Made by a program: the position numbers and the translations under genes
Shown here: positions 22,237 to 35,200 of the stretch, piece after piece
Position numbering within the stretch: the stretch's first letter is position 1
Layout of the letters: every line of letters begins with the position of its first letter
The notes under the pieces: model-generated
Database searches by the model: none
The model's input: the letters and a program-made list of their open reading frames with translations, nothing else
Told to the model about the DNA's origin: nothing
From: Luidia sarsii
Lineage: Eukaryota; Echinodermata; Asteroidea; Paxillosida; Luidiidae
Length of the DNA stretch: 64,000 bases
NCBI GenBank assembly: GCA_949987565.1
Contig: OX465105.1
Span: forward strand, 18,651,159-18,715,158
Direction: 5' to 3'

Positions 22237-22711
22237 GATAAATCTCAAAAGTTAGGAGGCCTGACGTTTCAATCCTAGCAGGAGCTTTCTCAAAGGCAAA
22301 GTGACAAGGACATACACAGACAGTCAGGGGAAGGAAAGAACTGACACAGATGCCAGAGGAAGAAAAAAAAAGGAAGTGAGTGGGATGCAGATGTACACAC
22401 CAAGAGATGGTATCTTTTGAGATTCATGTACCGGTATTGCAGGTCATTTTAGTCATTGAGCAGTTTGCAACCTTTTTTTATATTTACTTCAGCCCTTAGG
22501 CCCCTTAGATAGATCTTAGACGACTAGTATTGGGGTACAAAGCTGGTAATAGCGACTTGAAATGGTTCATCCAGTTAGTTCCATTGGTAAATCATTGATC
22601 TTCAATATTCAGGTATTCATGATCAGCACGGCTTTGTCGGGATCTAGCTGTCAGGAAATCACTCGGACAACTCGGAAACTAGAAAAAATAATTGGAAGAA
22701 GCACAGGCAAT

Positions 22712-22954
22712 AGGCCGTTTTCGAAACGAAGGCTTAGGATCGGGCTTAGGCTTCGGTCATATTTTATCTTTCTCGGTATAATATCACAGGGATCTAAAAA
22801 CAAGCGTCTGGCTCCAGTTTCTTTGGGAATACCCTGTACCTTTCAATTCAACAAACCTTGAAATTCGGAAACAAACCTCAACCTGGATTTTGAGGTTTTG
22901 TCAGACGAAGACGAAGCCTGAGGCCGAGCCTAAGCCTTAATTTCGAAAACGGCC
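22712..22954. mobile_element. MITE just upstream of SFSWAP
   Basis: Left end AGGCCGTTTTCGAAACGAAG pairs with the right end GAAAACGGCC; inner blocks GGCTTAGGATCGGGCTTAGG and CCGAGCCTAAGCC also pair. About 240 bp with no coding capacity. A relative with ends AGGCCGTGTCCGAAAC lies next to SFSWAP exon 2 (62759-62885). Confidence 0.75.
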
Positions 22955-22975
22955 ACAGACACCTGTTTGCTTATA

Positions 22976-23269
22976 GCTTGAGGGCGCCCTTTATGGAGAC
23001 CGTCGATTTTATTTTGCAGTCGGGTGCCCTTCCATTGTATCGAGCCATCGCGCGGTACCCATCTCCGCTCGCACGCGGAGCAGCGGTCCCCGACCGGGAC
23101 GACCGCGGGCGCCAGTCTGCAGATGTATGGCAATCGCGTCCGCTTGTGCACAAAAGCCCGTGCGCGCGGTATCAGACCGGACAACGCACCACAGACAGAA
23201 GAACCGTTCGTTCGCGATGGACGACGCCAGCGTCTCCTAGCCGAGCCGTCAAAAGCAGCCATAAAAACA
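22976..23269 (+). promoter_or_regulatory. GC-rich SFSWAP promoter / 5' UTR candidate
   Basis: CpG-rich compared with everything around it, and immediately upstream of the likely start codon. An open frame in phase with SFSWAP begins at an ATG at 23024, 82 codons upstream, so part of this could be translated. Its translation has no likeness to the family, so I treat it as 5' UTR or promoter. Confidence 0.5.
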
Positions 23270-26200
23270 ATGGCGCAAATCAGCAAGAAAGCCAGGACCA
23301 AGCGGGAGCAGCTGGCCGAGGCCAAGAAGGCCGACCCGGAGCGGTCCCGCCGGGAGGAGCTGGACGAGATCTGCGTGGTGGGCTACCAGTGCAAGCTGTT
23401 CGGCGACGACGAGAGGGCCCGTGCGATCAACCGCGGTGAGCATCTCATCCCGTGGATGGGCGACTCGTCGCTGATGATCGACCGGTGAGTTGCCGACCTC
23501 AACCCCCCCCCCTCTCCCCCCCTCCCTCCCTCCCCCTCGCACCTGCCTCAAAATGTCGTGTCCCGTCAGTCCCAGACAATTGGATCACAGAGAAATCGAC
23601 TCTGGCTCTCTCTCTTCCTAACGAGATCTCCCCCGACGATGCAACCCAATCCATCCCGAGTAATGAATTCGAAACATGTGCTCAGTAAAACAAAACATTC
23701 ATTTACGCCGGTGTTTATTTTGCCGGCACCGGCATTCTTCTGTCTGCATAGGCCATTTTGCCGTTGCCTGATTCTGATTGGACAATTTTCATTACGCCAT
23801 TTGGCCGACCAGAGTAAGGGAACGGCAAAATAGCGTTTGCCAAAATGAAAGCTGGTGCTTGCAAATTATCCACTTCCAATTCCAAATAAAACAAACAAAC
23901 CTGAAATGTAACACCAACCCTTTCATAATAAAACAAATTACAGAGTATAGAAAGTAAATAGAAACTTAAATCTACAAAAAGGAATTCAGTGTTGAACAGT
24001 TGACAGTCAGTCATCATATGTATGCATAATTTTATTGACATTTTCAATTCAATTGTAACCTCCAGTGAATTCGTGTTTTTTTTTAACAATTACTTTCTGA
24101 AAAGTGATTTTAATTATTGTTAGTAATACAGCATTTTGTACATTTGTGCATATATAAGGATATATGAGGATAATCCTAATGATATGATGAAAACTGAAAG
24201 CTTTTGTGAATTTTGTTCCAAATGTGTATGTCAGATTAGAATTCAAATTAATCAGCTATCGCTAATCAGCTTAATCTGACCATGATCTGACTGGGTCTAC
24301 AGCATTAGCCTAAGTATTGGTCTGTTTGGTTCATGGAGTCTGCCAGACCAATGCCTGAATGACTGGACTGGGTCCACTGGTCCAGTGCCCATTGGTCTAA
24401 GTTTGGTTCATGGAGTCTGCCAGACCAATGCCTGAATGACTGGACTGGGTCCACTTGTCCAGTGCCCATTGGTCTAGTTTAGTTCATGGAGTCTGCCAGA
24501 CCAATGCCTAAATGACTGGACTGGGCCCACTGGTCCAGTGCCCATTGGTCTAAGTTTGGTTCATGGAGTCTGCCAGACCAATGCCTAAATGACTGGACTG
24601 GGTCCACTGGTCCAGTGCCCATTGGTCTAAGTTTGGTTCATGGAGTCTGCCAGACCAATGCCTGAATGACTGGACTGGGTCCACTTGTCCAGTGCCCATT
24701 GGTCTAGTTTAGTTCATGGAGTCTGCCAGACCAATGCCTAAATGACTGGACTGGGTCCACTGGTCCAGTGCCCACTGGTCTAAGTTTGGTTCATGGAGTC
24801 TGCCAGACCAATGCCTAAATTACTGGACTGGGTCCACTGGTCCAGTTCCCACCGGTCTAAGTTTGGTTCATGGAGTCTGCCAGACCAATGCCTAAATGTC
24901 TGGACTGGGTCCACTGGTCCAGTGTCCATTGGTCTATGTTTGGTTCACAGTCTGCCAGACCAATGCCTAAATGACTGGACTGGGTCCACTGGTCCAGTTC
25001 CCACTGGTCTAAGTTTAGTTCATAATGGAGTCTGCCAGACCAATGCCTAAATGACTGGACTGGGTCCACTGGTCCAGTGCCCATTGGTATAAGTTTGGTT
25101 CATGGAGTCTGCCAGACCAATGCCTAAATGACTGGACTGGGTCCACTGGTCCAGTGCCCATTGGTCTAGTTTGGTTCATGGAGTCTGCCAGACCAATGCC
25201 TAAATGACTGGACTGGGTCCACTGGTCCAGTGCCCATTGGTCTAAGTTTGGTTCATGGAGTCTGCCAGACCAATGCCTAAATGACTGGACTGGGCCCACT
25301 GGTCCTGTGCCCATTGGTCTAAGTTCGGTTCATGGGGTCTGCCAGGCCAATGCCTAAATGACTGGACTGGGTCCACTGGTCCAGTACCCATTGGTCTAAG
25401 TTTGGTTCATGGAGTCTGCCAGACCAATGCCTAAATGACTGGACTGGGCCCACTGGTCCAGTGCCCATTGGTCTAAGTTTGGTTCATGGGGTCTGCCAGA
25501 CCAATGCCTAAATGACTGGACTGGGCCCACTGGTCCAGTGCCCATTGGTCTAAGTTTAGTTCATGGAGTCTGCCAGACCAATGCCTAAATGACTGGACTG
25601 GGTCCACTAGTCCAGTGTCACAGAGATGACAAGATCAATGGCTAATTTGTAAACAGGGTCCATCAATCTAATACCAAGGTCAAAGGGAAGTTCGTAGTTG
25701 AGCTGTGCGTCCATGCATGTACTCAATTACACTGGAACTCGTTATTTGGCAATGCATGGTTTGTGAACACACTGATCTGGAAACGATGAAATATTGTACC
25801 CTCCGTAGTCCGTAATCAATTTGTTGTACAGTGAATGAATGAAATATTTGGCCTATGATCTGCCTTCACTGTTATTATTATGTTTGTTATTTGATGAAGT
25901 CATTTTTTGAATTAATTTTTGTTGGCCCTCAAAAAGGAAACTTTTTGCCGATAATATCAAATGCTGTTTATTTGCCATGATTCAAGCAGTGCTTATCGTT
26001 CGTAGACGCTGCAAATGTTACTCAAGAAGTTACTAATTAGGCCACCAGATTTTAACGCTTTTGAAAATTTTATGTCCAAACAATAACATCCTATTTAACT
26101 GGCCTTGTGTCTGACTTTTTGTGCTTTTTAAAAGCAAATTTTGGCGCTTAAGCAGCACTATGAAATTGGGCCCAGTGTTGAATGTAAAACCCTAACTTTC

Positions 26201-29200
26201 CCAAATCCTACAGAATCCTATTGTCTTACTAGTGTAGGAATGTGTAGGATTGAGGGCATGTGGTACAGTAGTTGATGCATTGTAGGAATTTGCAGGATTG
26301 AGGGCATGTGGAGTTTTTGTCAAGGAAAATGCAGGATACAGACCTGTTACAAGGCCCAATATGATGGAGAATGATTCTGTAGGATTGAGGGCATGTGGAA
26401 TTTTTGTCAAGGAAAATGCAGGATACAGACCTGTTACAAGGCCCAATATGATGGAGAATGATTCTGTAGGATTGAGGGCATGTGGAATTTTTTGTCACTT
26501 GAGGAAAATGTAGGCCCAATGTGATGGAGCCTATGATGGAGGGCACTTGGTAGTAAAAATAAAATATACATTATCACAAAAAATGAATACACACGTAGAC
26601 CTGTACCAATAGTCCAGGGAGACACTGTTGGTCTGTCAGGTTTGGGGCTTTTAATTGAAGGATTTTAGGATTGTGCAGGATTCAGGTCGTGTGCTAGCAA
26701 CAAGTGGTGGGTAGTTAGGGTTTTAAGTCTTTTAGCATGTACACACCCACATGCAAGTCAGAACCTTTGAGAAAGGTCCTGCTAGGATCGAAACGTCGGG
26801 CCCTCCTAATTTTGGATGGATTCATTTTGGTCATTGTCATCAATATGCAGTTTGAAACCTTTTTCCACATAAGACAAAAAGCCACCACAATTTGATTTTG
26901 CATCTACATGTACATGTACAGTGTACATTCAATCAAGAAGCAGCTCTTTCAGGGAATGATAATGAAATCCCAGGATTAACTGCCACTTCTGTTGGATTGG
27001 AGTGGTGAGTGACCTTGGTTGGAGAGCTTACACACAAGTCCAGGATGAATACCTTACACATTCAGATAGGCACACAGTATGTATGCATGGCTGAGTGGCC
27101 ACACACAGCCTTTGCGCACACTATGAACAGCTGTCTGTGGAAGACCTGAATCACTCCCGCATGGCATGGGAAAGAACGCATCATCTGGACTTTCGACCCC
27201 CCACAGAATTTCAATACAGGCGTTGGCTTTTTATGGTCGAGGGGGGGGGGTTCCTGTAGCTTAGAGGAAGTGATTGCCGTGAAAACTCGGCGCAGAATCC
27301 TCTCGTAACAAGCCCTAAAGTAAATACTTTCTGTGTTGAAAAACATTTGAAGGCTTGCATGGTGGAAGCACAATGTGGAAAGTTTGAGGCGACGCCACGT
27401 AAGTCATCTCTTTCGAGGAGGAGCTTGGCCTCTGAGAAGAGCTGGTTACCAGGAACTCTTCAGAGCCATACTCAGGTCTCAAAAAACAGGACTTTAAATC
27501 TAATGGTGTCAGCTGAAACATTGCACATTTTGTCTTGTTTCAACGGTGAATCGAGTTATTTTTTTTCATTGAGCAAAGTGCCTCTCTAACTTCATTTACC
27601 AGTGGCCCCAGTTTGTCCAGCAAATTCAAGATTTTGCAATTTCTACCAGCCTTGAATGGACATTCACTGGCCCACGATTGATTGAAATTGCTGATGAATC
27701 AGAAAATTAGTCCAGACAACTTTGTTACTTGGGACATATCCTGAGTCTGCATGAAGACGAACTCTGCAAAAGATTTACTTTTTACATTCCACCACATGGC
27801 AAACGGAGACGTGGATGGCAATGGACATCCTACCTGTCCTGTATTCAGTAGCTACTGGGGGACACCGACAACAGGCTGAATCTACATGTACATGTAGATG
27901 CCATTACAGCACTGGCCCTGGGTGGAAGTGTCTGGAGATACTATGGTAGTGGCCTGTTTGTAGCCCAATGAATGAATGATGATGAGGCTAATAATTACAT
28001 CTATACACGTGTACATATGTGCTTTAAATTTCCACCACACATCCAAAGGCTTGTTCAAACTCAAAGCCTTCCAAAACATCAGCAGCTAGACACGGAAGAA
28101 CCCAATGCAGAATAATTAAGCGCGTTTTGGAAGTGTCTGCGCTAGTTGTTTATTCAAGCGCCAACCTTCCTGGTGACGAGTTGAGCACATTAATGCGCTC
28201 TGTTTTTTTCCGCCCTTAAATACATTGTAGGCGATGTGCTGTACTTTGGAAAGTTTCTCACCAGCTCTGGGATTTTCCCAGTACCATGGTTCTGAAGTTC
28301 TGAATTGCATCCCGTATTGAAGTAAAATTCATCCCAATATCAGCTTTTTTTGCTGTGATCATGAAGGGGATACGGTAATCTGTTGCCGACATGAAATTTA
28401 AACTTCAGCTTCAACACACAACCACCACTGTAGGGTGGGGCGGTCCGTTTCCAATTACAGGATGGCAAAGTCCAAGCCAAAACCCAAGCCATGTTTCAAT
28501 GATGGCAACATACAGTCCGCTTGTACAAATACATGTCCAGTCACAGTACATGAATGACTGTTGGTGTAGTGCCCATTGGTCAAATTTGGTTCATGGAGTC
28601 TGCCAGACCTAAACCTAAATGACTGGACTGGGCCCACTGGTCCAGTGCCCATTGGTCTTGTTTGGTTCATGGAGTCTGCCAGACCAATGCCTGAATGACT
28701 GGACTGGGACCACTGGTCCTGTGCCCATTGGTCTAAGTTTGGTTCATGGAGTCTGCCAGACCAATGCCTAAATGACTGGACTGGGTCCACTGGTCCAGTG
28801 CCCATTGGTCTAGTTTGGTTCATGGTGTCTGCCAGACCAATGCCTACATGTAAATGACTGGACTGGGTCCACTGGTCCAGTGCCCATTGGTCTAAGTTTG
28901 GTTCATGGAGTCTGCCAGACAAATGCCTAAATGACTGGACTGGTTCCACTGGTCCAGTGCCCATTGGTCTAAGTTTGGTTCATGGAGTCTGCCAGACCAA
29001 TGCCTGAATGACTGGACTGGGTCCACTGGTCCAGTGCCCATTGGTCTAGTTTGGTTCATGGTGTCTGCCAGACCAATGCCTAAATGACTGGACTGGGTCC
29101 ACTGGTCCAGTGCCCATTGGTGTAAGTTTGGTTCATGGAGTCTGCCAGACCAATGCCTGAATGACTGGACTGGGTCCACTGGTCCAGTGCCCATTGGTCT

Positions 29201-32200
29201 AAGTTTGGTTCATGGTGTCTGCCAGACCAATGCCTAAATGACTGGACTGGGTCCACTGGTCCAGTGCCCATTGGTCTATAGTTTGGTTCATGGAGTCTGC
29301 CAGACCAATGCCTAAATGACTGGACTGGGTCCACTGGTCCAGTGCCCATTGGTCTAGTTTGGTTCATGGAGTCTGCCAGACCAATGCCTGAATGACTGGA
29401 CTGGGTCCACTGGTCCAGTGCCCATTGGTCTAAGTTTGGTTCATGGAGTCTGCCAGACCAATGCCTAAATGACTAGACTGGTTCCACTGGTCAAGTGCCC
29501 ATTGGTCTAGTTTGGTTCATGGAGTCTGCCGGACCAATGCCTAAATGACTGGACTGGGTCCACTGGTCCAGTGCCCATTGGGTTAAGTTTGGTTCGTGGA
29601 GTCTGCCAGACCAATGCCTAAATGACTGGACTGGGTCCACTGGTCCAGTGCCCATTGGTCTAGATTGGTTCATGGAGTCTGCCTGACCAATGCCTAAATG
29701 ACTGGACTGGGTCCACTGGTCCAGTGCCCATTGGTCTAAGTTTGGTTCGTGGAGTCTGCCAGACCAATGCCTAAATGACTGGACTGGGTCCACTGGTCCA
29801 GTGCCCATTGGTCTAAGTTTGGTTCATGAAGTCTAAGTTTAGTTCATGGAGTCTGCCAGACCAATGCCTACATGTAAATGACCGGACTGCATCGCAAATA
29901 AATGTGAGTCCGAATCGCGATTCAAATCTCACTAATTATCACGATTATTGTATCCACACAAAAAAGAAGTAAATTTGAAGCGCGATTCAAATGATTGCGT
30001 GTATTTGGGACAGTGTAAACTGCCCTTATGATTATGGGGTTCGTTGAAAAGATGTCAAAGTTGAATCAAGGATGAACTCAGTGTGCACTCATGCCTGTAG
30101 CCATTGCAGGTATCTTCAAGAACTTGGGCAAATCACAAAACCTTGAATTTGAGAAATGTGCTACAGGGTACATTTGAGATGTACATGTACATGTGTACAT
30201 GTACATGGTTGCCCTGGGAGTTCTTAGACTAAGAGACTGACAATTTGACTGATAAATGAGTTTGGTTCCTTCACTGTGGACGTGCTACATGCAGCTTGAT
30301 GTCCACGGCTCACAGTTTTGATGTATGGAATGAGTCTTAAGCACTGTAATATGCACATAGAGATGAAGGAAGACTCCTTTAGCGCATCACTTTGCACATG
30401 CCAAACTGCAAATTTTGCATTTGCGTTCATTCATCTTGCCTGAGTTGAATTGCTGAGGTGGCGAGTTTTGGGAGACAAACACCCGAGGTGGCACCGAGGA
30501 GTGAGGTGGGCTGTCTCATAATGGTTAGTTTAATGTACTGTACATGTACAGTACGTACCGGTGCATGTGTGTACATCCTGTCAACTGTACAATTGTACAT
30601 GTACATTTATTGTACACATGTACATGTACTGTACATGTACATTTACATGTACATATTGGAAACCCTTCCATGTACATGTACATGTATACACTGTACATGT
30701 GTGTACAATGTACATGTACATGTACATGTACATGTACAGTACATGTATTGTGTACAGCACTACAGTGCATACTGTTTGTCATGCTTGTGGACATTTCCTA
30801 ATCTGAATGTAAATCACCTTGTTAAATAAATTTATTCGTGTATTTCCGTGTCTTTTGATTGATTAAGTGGAAATAAAGTATCAATTGAAAGTATTGAACG
30901 TACCGGTACATGTACAATGTACATCTAATGGTCCAAGGCTCGATTTCACCAAACTCATCGACGTAACTTACGATCAATCGCAAGACGATGAGCGATGCAC
31001 AGAAACCATATGGCCTGCCACAACTTAAGATGGGTTATCCATCGTAAGTTGAGTTACGATGCGTCGTAAGGCTTTGTGAAATCCACCCCAGCTTCATCAA
31101 CAGTAAGCTGAGAAATCTAGAAATTGGAAAATTCATTCCACATACAGTGTATACATGTATACTCATTGGACTCTCAGTTACATGTACATTGTACATGTAT
31201 GTAAGGGTGGGTTTTGTTAAACCGCAGACCGTACATCCTAGCCAACAAATTAATGCCTACTTGGAGATGAATTGGTACGACTACGCTCATTAATTACATT
31301 GTACATTTATGGACATTCACTTTCATTGTAGGAATGTGATCTACCTGAAAGTGAAAGATCTTTCTTTTTAGCATCTAGGCCTGAGGTTGACTTTTTGATT
31401 CAGATTTCAGAGCCCTGACAGGAGTTTTCTCAAAGGCACAAACTTCACTTCTGAGGAAGGTCCTTGTAGGATTGAAATGTCAGGGTGAAGCCCTCAAGGC
31501 ATGTTTGAGATTGGAGTCTGTTCTTTGGAGAACAAAAAAAAAGGTTGTGCACAGCATTTTTGTTGGATACAAATGGTTCAGAATTGATAGACAATCTGCC
31601 CAAGGTAATGTACATTTAGCAAATCAGAAATTATACACGTAAAATTACAATATTCATTGACCAATGACTAAGTATTAAAGATGCACATACTGGATGTGGA
31701 TGCTACTTTCCACAATTGATACAAACATAAATTGTTCTGAAAGGAACCGTGATTCTGGGATGGAATCTGAATTGACTGCAAAAATCCTGAACACTACATG
31801 TACAGTAGTGTACTGTACATGTAGTAGCAGTACATTTTGTTTTAGTACATGTATACATCTCCAGTTCACGGTATATCGAAACCGCATTTTTTTTATCCCA
31901 CGGTATACTGACTACCGAGTATCTAAACTTGAAAACCGGCACAACCCTAGTCATTGCCACAATTTGTACATGATACATGTTGTATGTTATTAACTTTCTG
32001 TATGGTATGACACGTACAATGTACACTGTTACTTGGATATTAATTTGCCTGACCTAATTAATGGTTTCATTCTAAAATGGCATAATGCAGCAGCTAATTA
32101 TTGTTTTTTTTTTGGTTTTGTTTGTTTGGGGGGGTTGTTTCACCTGCCTAAGTTTTATGCAATATTTTCCTGCCTAAATTATTAACAGCTGAACAATATC

Positions 32201-35200
32201 AAGGGGCCCACAGGTTGTGATTCCGTCAGGGAAGGTCCCTTTGTGAGAGGTCCTGCTTGGATTGGAAAGCTTGAGCCCCGCTAAATTTGTGCGAATTGTC
32301 TTCTGGTCATCTCAATTCAACAAGGAGTTTGCCACATTTTTTGTAATGCTTTAGATTAAAAATTATCAAAAGTTACACATGTAGAGGGCCTGACCTTTCT
32401 CAAAGGCAAAAACAATTAAATATATATTTTTTTTAATTGCACAAAATTTTAGTCTTTGGACATAATCTGTGACATTTATCAGTGTTTGTGTGTATGTAGA
32501 TGTTGATTAAACATTGACCTCTGTCTAAATGTTTTCCCATCGTCTGCCCCTGCCCCGTGCATAAACACGCGTCGGTCATTCCTAACGAATGGGATAATTG
32601 ATTCGCGGGGCGCTCGCTACAGCTGTGAGCTAGACACAATTGCCCATCTGTCTGACCGCCCCAGAATTCCAATATGCAGTCTGAGAATTTTTTTTTTTTA
32701 ATTCACCATGCCATCAACCTCCTCTCCCCATTCTCCCTATCATTGATGACACACCGAAGGCATGGCGGGGCACCAGCTGTGACTAAGCTTTGAGGGCAGT
32801 AATTTTATCACGGTTACCGACTCTTCCCCTCCGCTGTCCCGTGCATCCAACTCAAAGAGCATCCATTGCCCCCAAAAAAGAGAGGAGGATTCGTCATCTT
32901 TAAGAATTGAGGCTTTTCTCTGCCTCTGTGCCGTAACTTTACCTCTACGGATGGCTCATTCACGATCCCCTCTCAAAATCTCGGATTCCCTTCTTACAAG
33001 AGGCTGTCCTCGGTGCCCTGCCTGCGTGAGGCAGAGACACATTCTGTCCCATTATTGTATGGTGGGGATGGGATGTCTCTCCCGACTGACTGACTGGCTC
33101 CCTGCTGTTTCTCGTTTTCTCCCCAAACCATTTCCTCGGCGTGATCCCTTGTAAGCGGACGCTGGAATTTTCCATCCGGTGACCTCTCTCTCGACTCCTG
33201 TTCACTAAATTCCCTTTCAAGCCTTCGAAGAAGTTGGACTCGCTTGTTTAAAGTTGATTTTTATTCTCTTTGTTTGTTCAAATGTCTGTTTGTTTGCTTG
33301 TTGTTTGGTATGTAGGCCTACATATATGTACATGTATACATGTACATGTATGTCTGTGAATTTGGTTTTGATTGCTTGTCTGTTTGTGTCTATATCTGTT
33401 TGTTTGTCTACAGAACTATATGTGTATCTGCTTGTCTGTTTGTCTGTTTGTCTGCCTGTCTGTCCATTTTATTGTTTGTCTTGTTATTTGTTTGTTTTGT
33501 TGTAGGACTTTCTGTTTTGTTTGTTCGTTTGTCTTTATCTCTTTTTGCTTGTTTGTTTTGTTTGTTTGTTTGTTTTTGTTTTAAAACTTGGAGTTCCCGA
33601 CACTTTGGTCCTAGCAGGGCCTCTAAGAAATTTCAGGAAGGTCCTGGGATTGAAACGTCAGCCTTTTGAACCATTTCTGATTTGAATATATACCGTACAT
33701 TGTAGGTCAACTACAGTAATTGGTGTTCATTGAAATCCATCTCAACACTGTCATTATTATTTGCTTGTTATTTAATGTCATTGTTTGTTTGTCTGCTGAC
33801 TCTATTTGTACTGTATCTCCGATTTGTCTCATCAGGGTGAATTTCACAAAGCCTAATGAAAATGATCATAATGATGCATCGTAACTCAACTTACATATGT
33901 ACATGTACGATGGATAACCCATCGTTAGTTGTGAGTGACACACCGTATGGTTTCTGTGCATCGCTCATCATCTTGCGATGGATCGTAAGTTACGATGACT
34001 TTGGTGAAATCGACCGCCGGCCTTGTGATAATTATGACATTGAATTCCGGGACAAATTAAACAGCTGTGCAGCAGAAATCAATAGGCATTTCCTACAAAC
34101 CCAGTTAATGATGTCATGCTATTGCTTTTGCCAAAATGATTTATTTCCCCTGACGAAATACTACTATAAAATTGCTCTTTACTTTTTTTCTAAATGGGGC
34201 CCCCAAAAATGAAGAAAAAACCCACTGATTAACAGCATGGGATTAAATAAGACTTAAGGCTTTGCATGGTGGGTGAATCAATATCAATATAGGATGGTTT
34301 GCGGTGACACCATGTATAAGGTCTCTCTCATCTCCTGATGACGGCCAGACCATACAGTGTACTTGTCGAAACGTCGAGTTACCACTCGGGTTCTTTTCAG
34401 AACCACACCTCTTCTTTAAGAGACCTTATACACATGTACATGTACATGTACATGTATGGTGTCACTGCAAACCTTCCTATAGCATGGAATTGGATTCCAA
34501 ATTGTGATAAATGAGATTGCCTCTCCCCTCACCATATCACATGGACAATCTGGGGTGATTTTAGGGCGGTTTCCACCGTCCAAATAATCGTGATTTAAAA
34601 AAACGGCGTTTTTGCTCGCGTTCACACAGGCCAAGAAATCATTATGCAAAATCATGGTGGGTGTGTCCTAGAGGGTGGCCCATGCAGGGAGACACATTCA
34701 TGTATAAACAAGTACTGCACTGTCAGTCAGAGTGCAACTTCGCAAGCGGTGCATTGTGTGATTAAAAAAACAAAACAGATTCAGTTAAGCTTTCCCACAC
34801 ACACCGCGTCAAAATCATTAACAATTATCTCTAATTGTGGAATCCGAAACGCGATTCAAATCCCACTAACAATTGCGTTTGTTGTGTCCACATACATTTT
34901 ATACCAAAAGTGGAGTTTGAAGCACGATTCAAATCACAATCCCCCCCCCCCCCATAATCGCCCTGGAAATGACCCTGTCATTATCAGTGCTGGAAACAAT
35001 TGGGCGATGGCTGCTGGCTGTAGTAGCGGCATATTGCAATGGAACGCTTGGATGCACACGTGGGTGTGTGTGTGTCTGCGTGTGTTGTCTGATACACTCC
35101 ACTGGGCTTGGGCCCTCACTGGCGGCTTTCCGTTGTCACGCAACTCTCGCCCAACGCATAGCAAGCCAGACAGTCAGGGGTGGGGGGTGGGGTTTTCCCA

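Larger units (their letters stand above)
21187..23269. other. OSTC 3' UTR and OSTC-SFSWAP intergenic region
   Basis: Contains OSTC polyadenylation candidates, a tRNA-like fragment (22160-22236), a GAAACGTCAGG-family copy (22250-22480 in two parts), a MITE (22712-22954) and a GC-rich stretch just upstream of SFSWAP. I see no further gene. Confidence 0.6.

Noticed and set aside
24313..25620. CRISPR-like regular spacing
   Set aside because: The whole unit is repeated, with no unique spacers, and the DNA is eukaryotic with split genes.
24793..29808. Several minus-strand frames of 75-169 codons with [18 protein letters not shown] repeats
   Set aside because: They follow the 77-bp satellite exactly, have no domain and change frame with unit length. 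Repeat artefacts.
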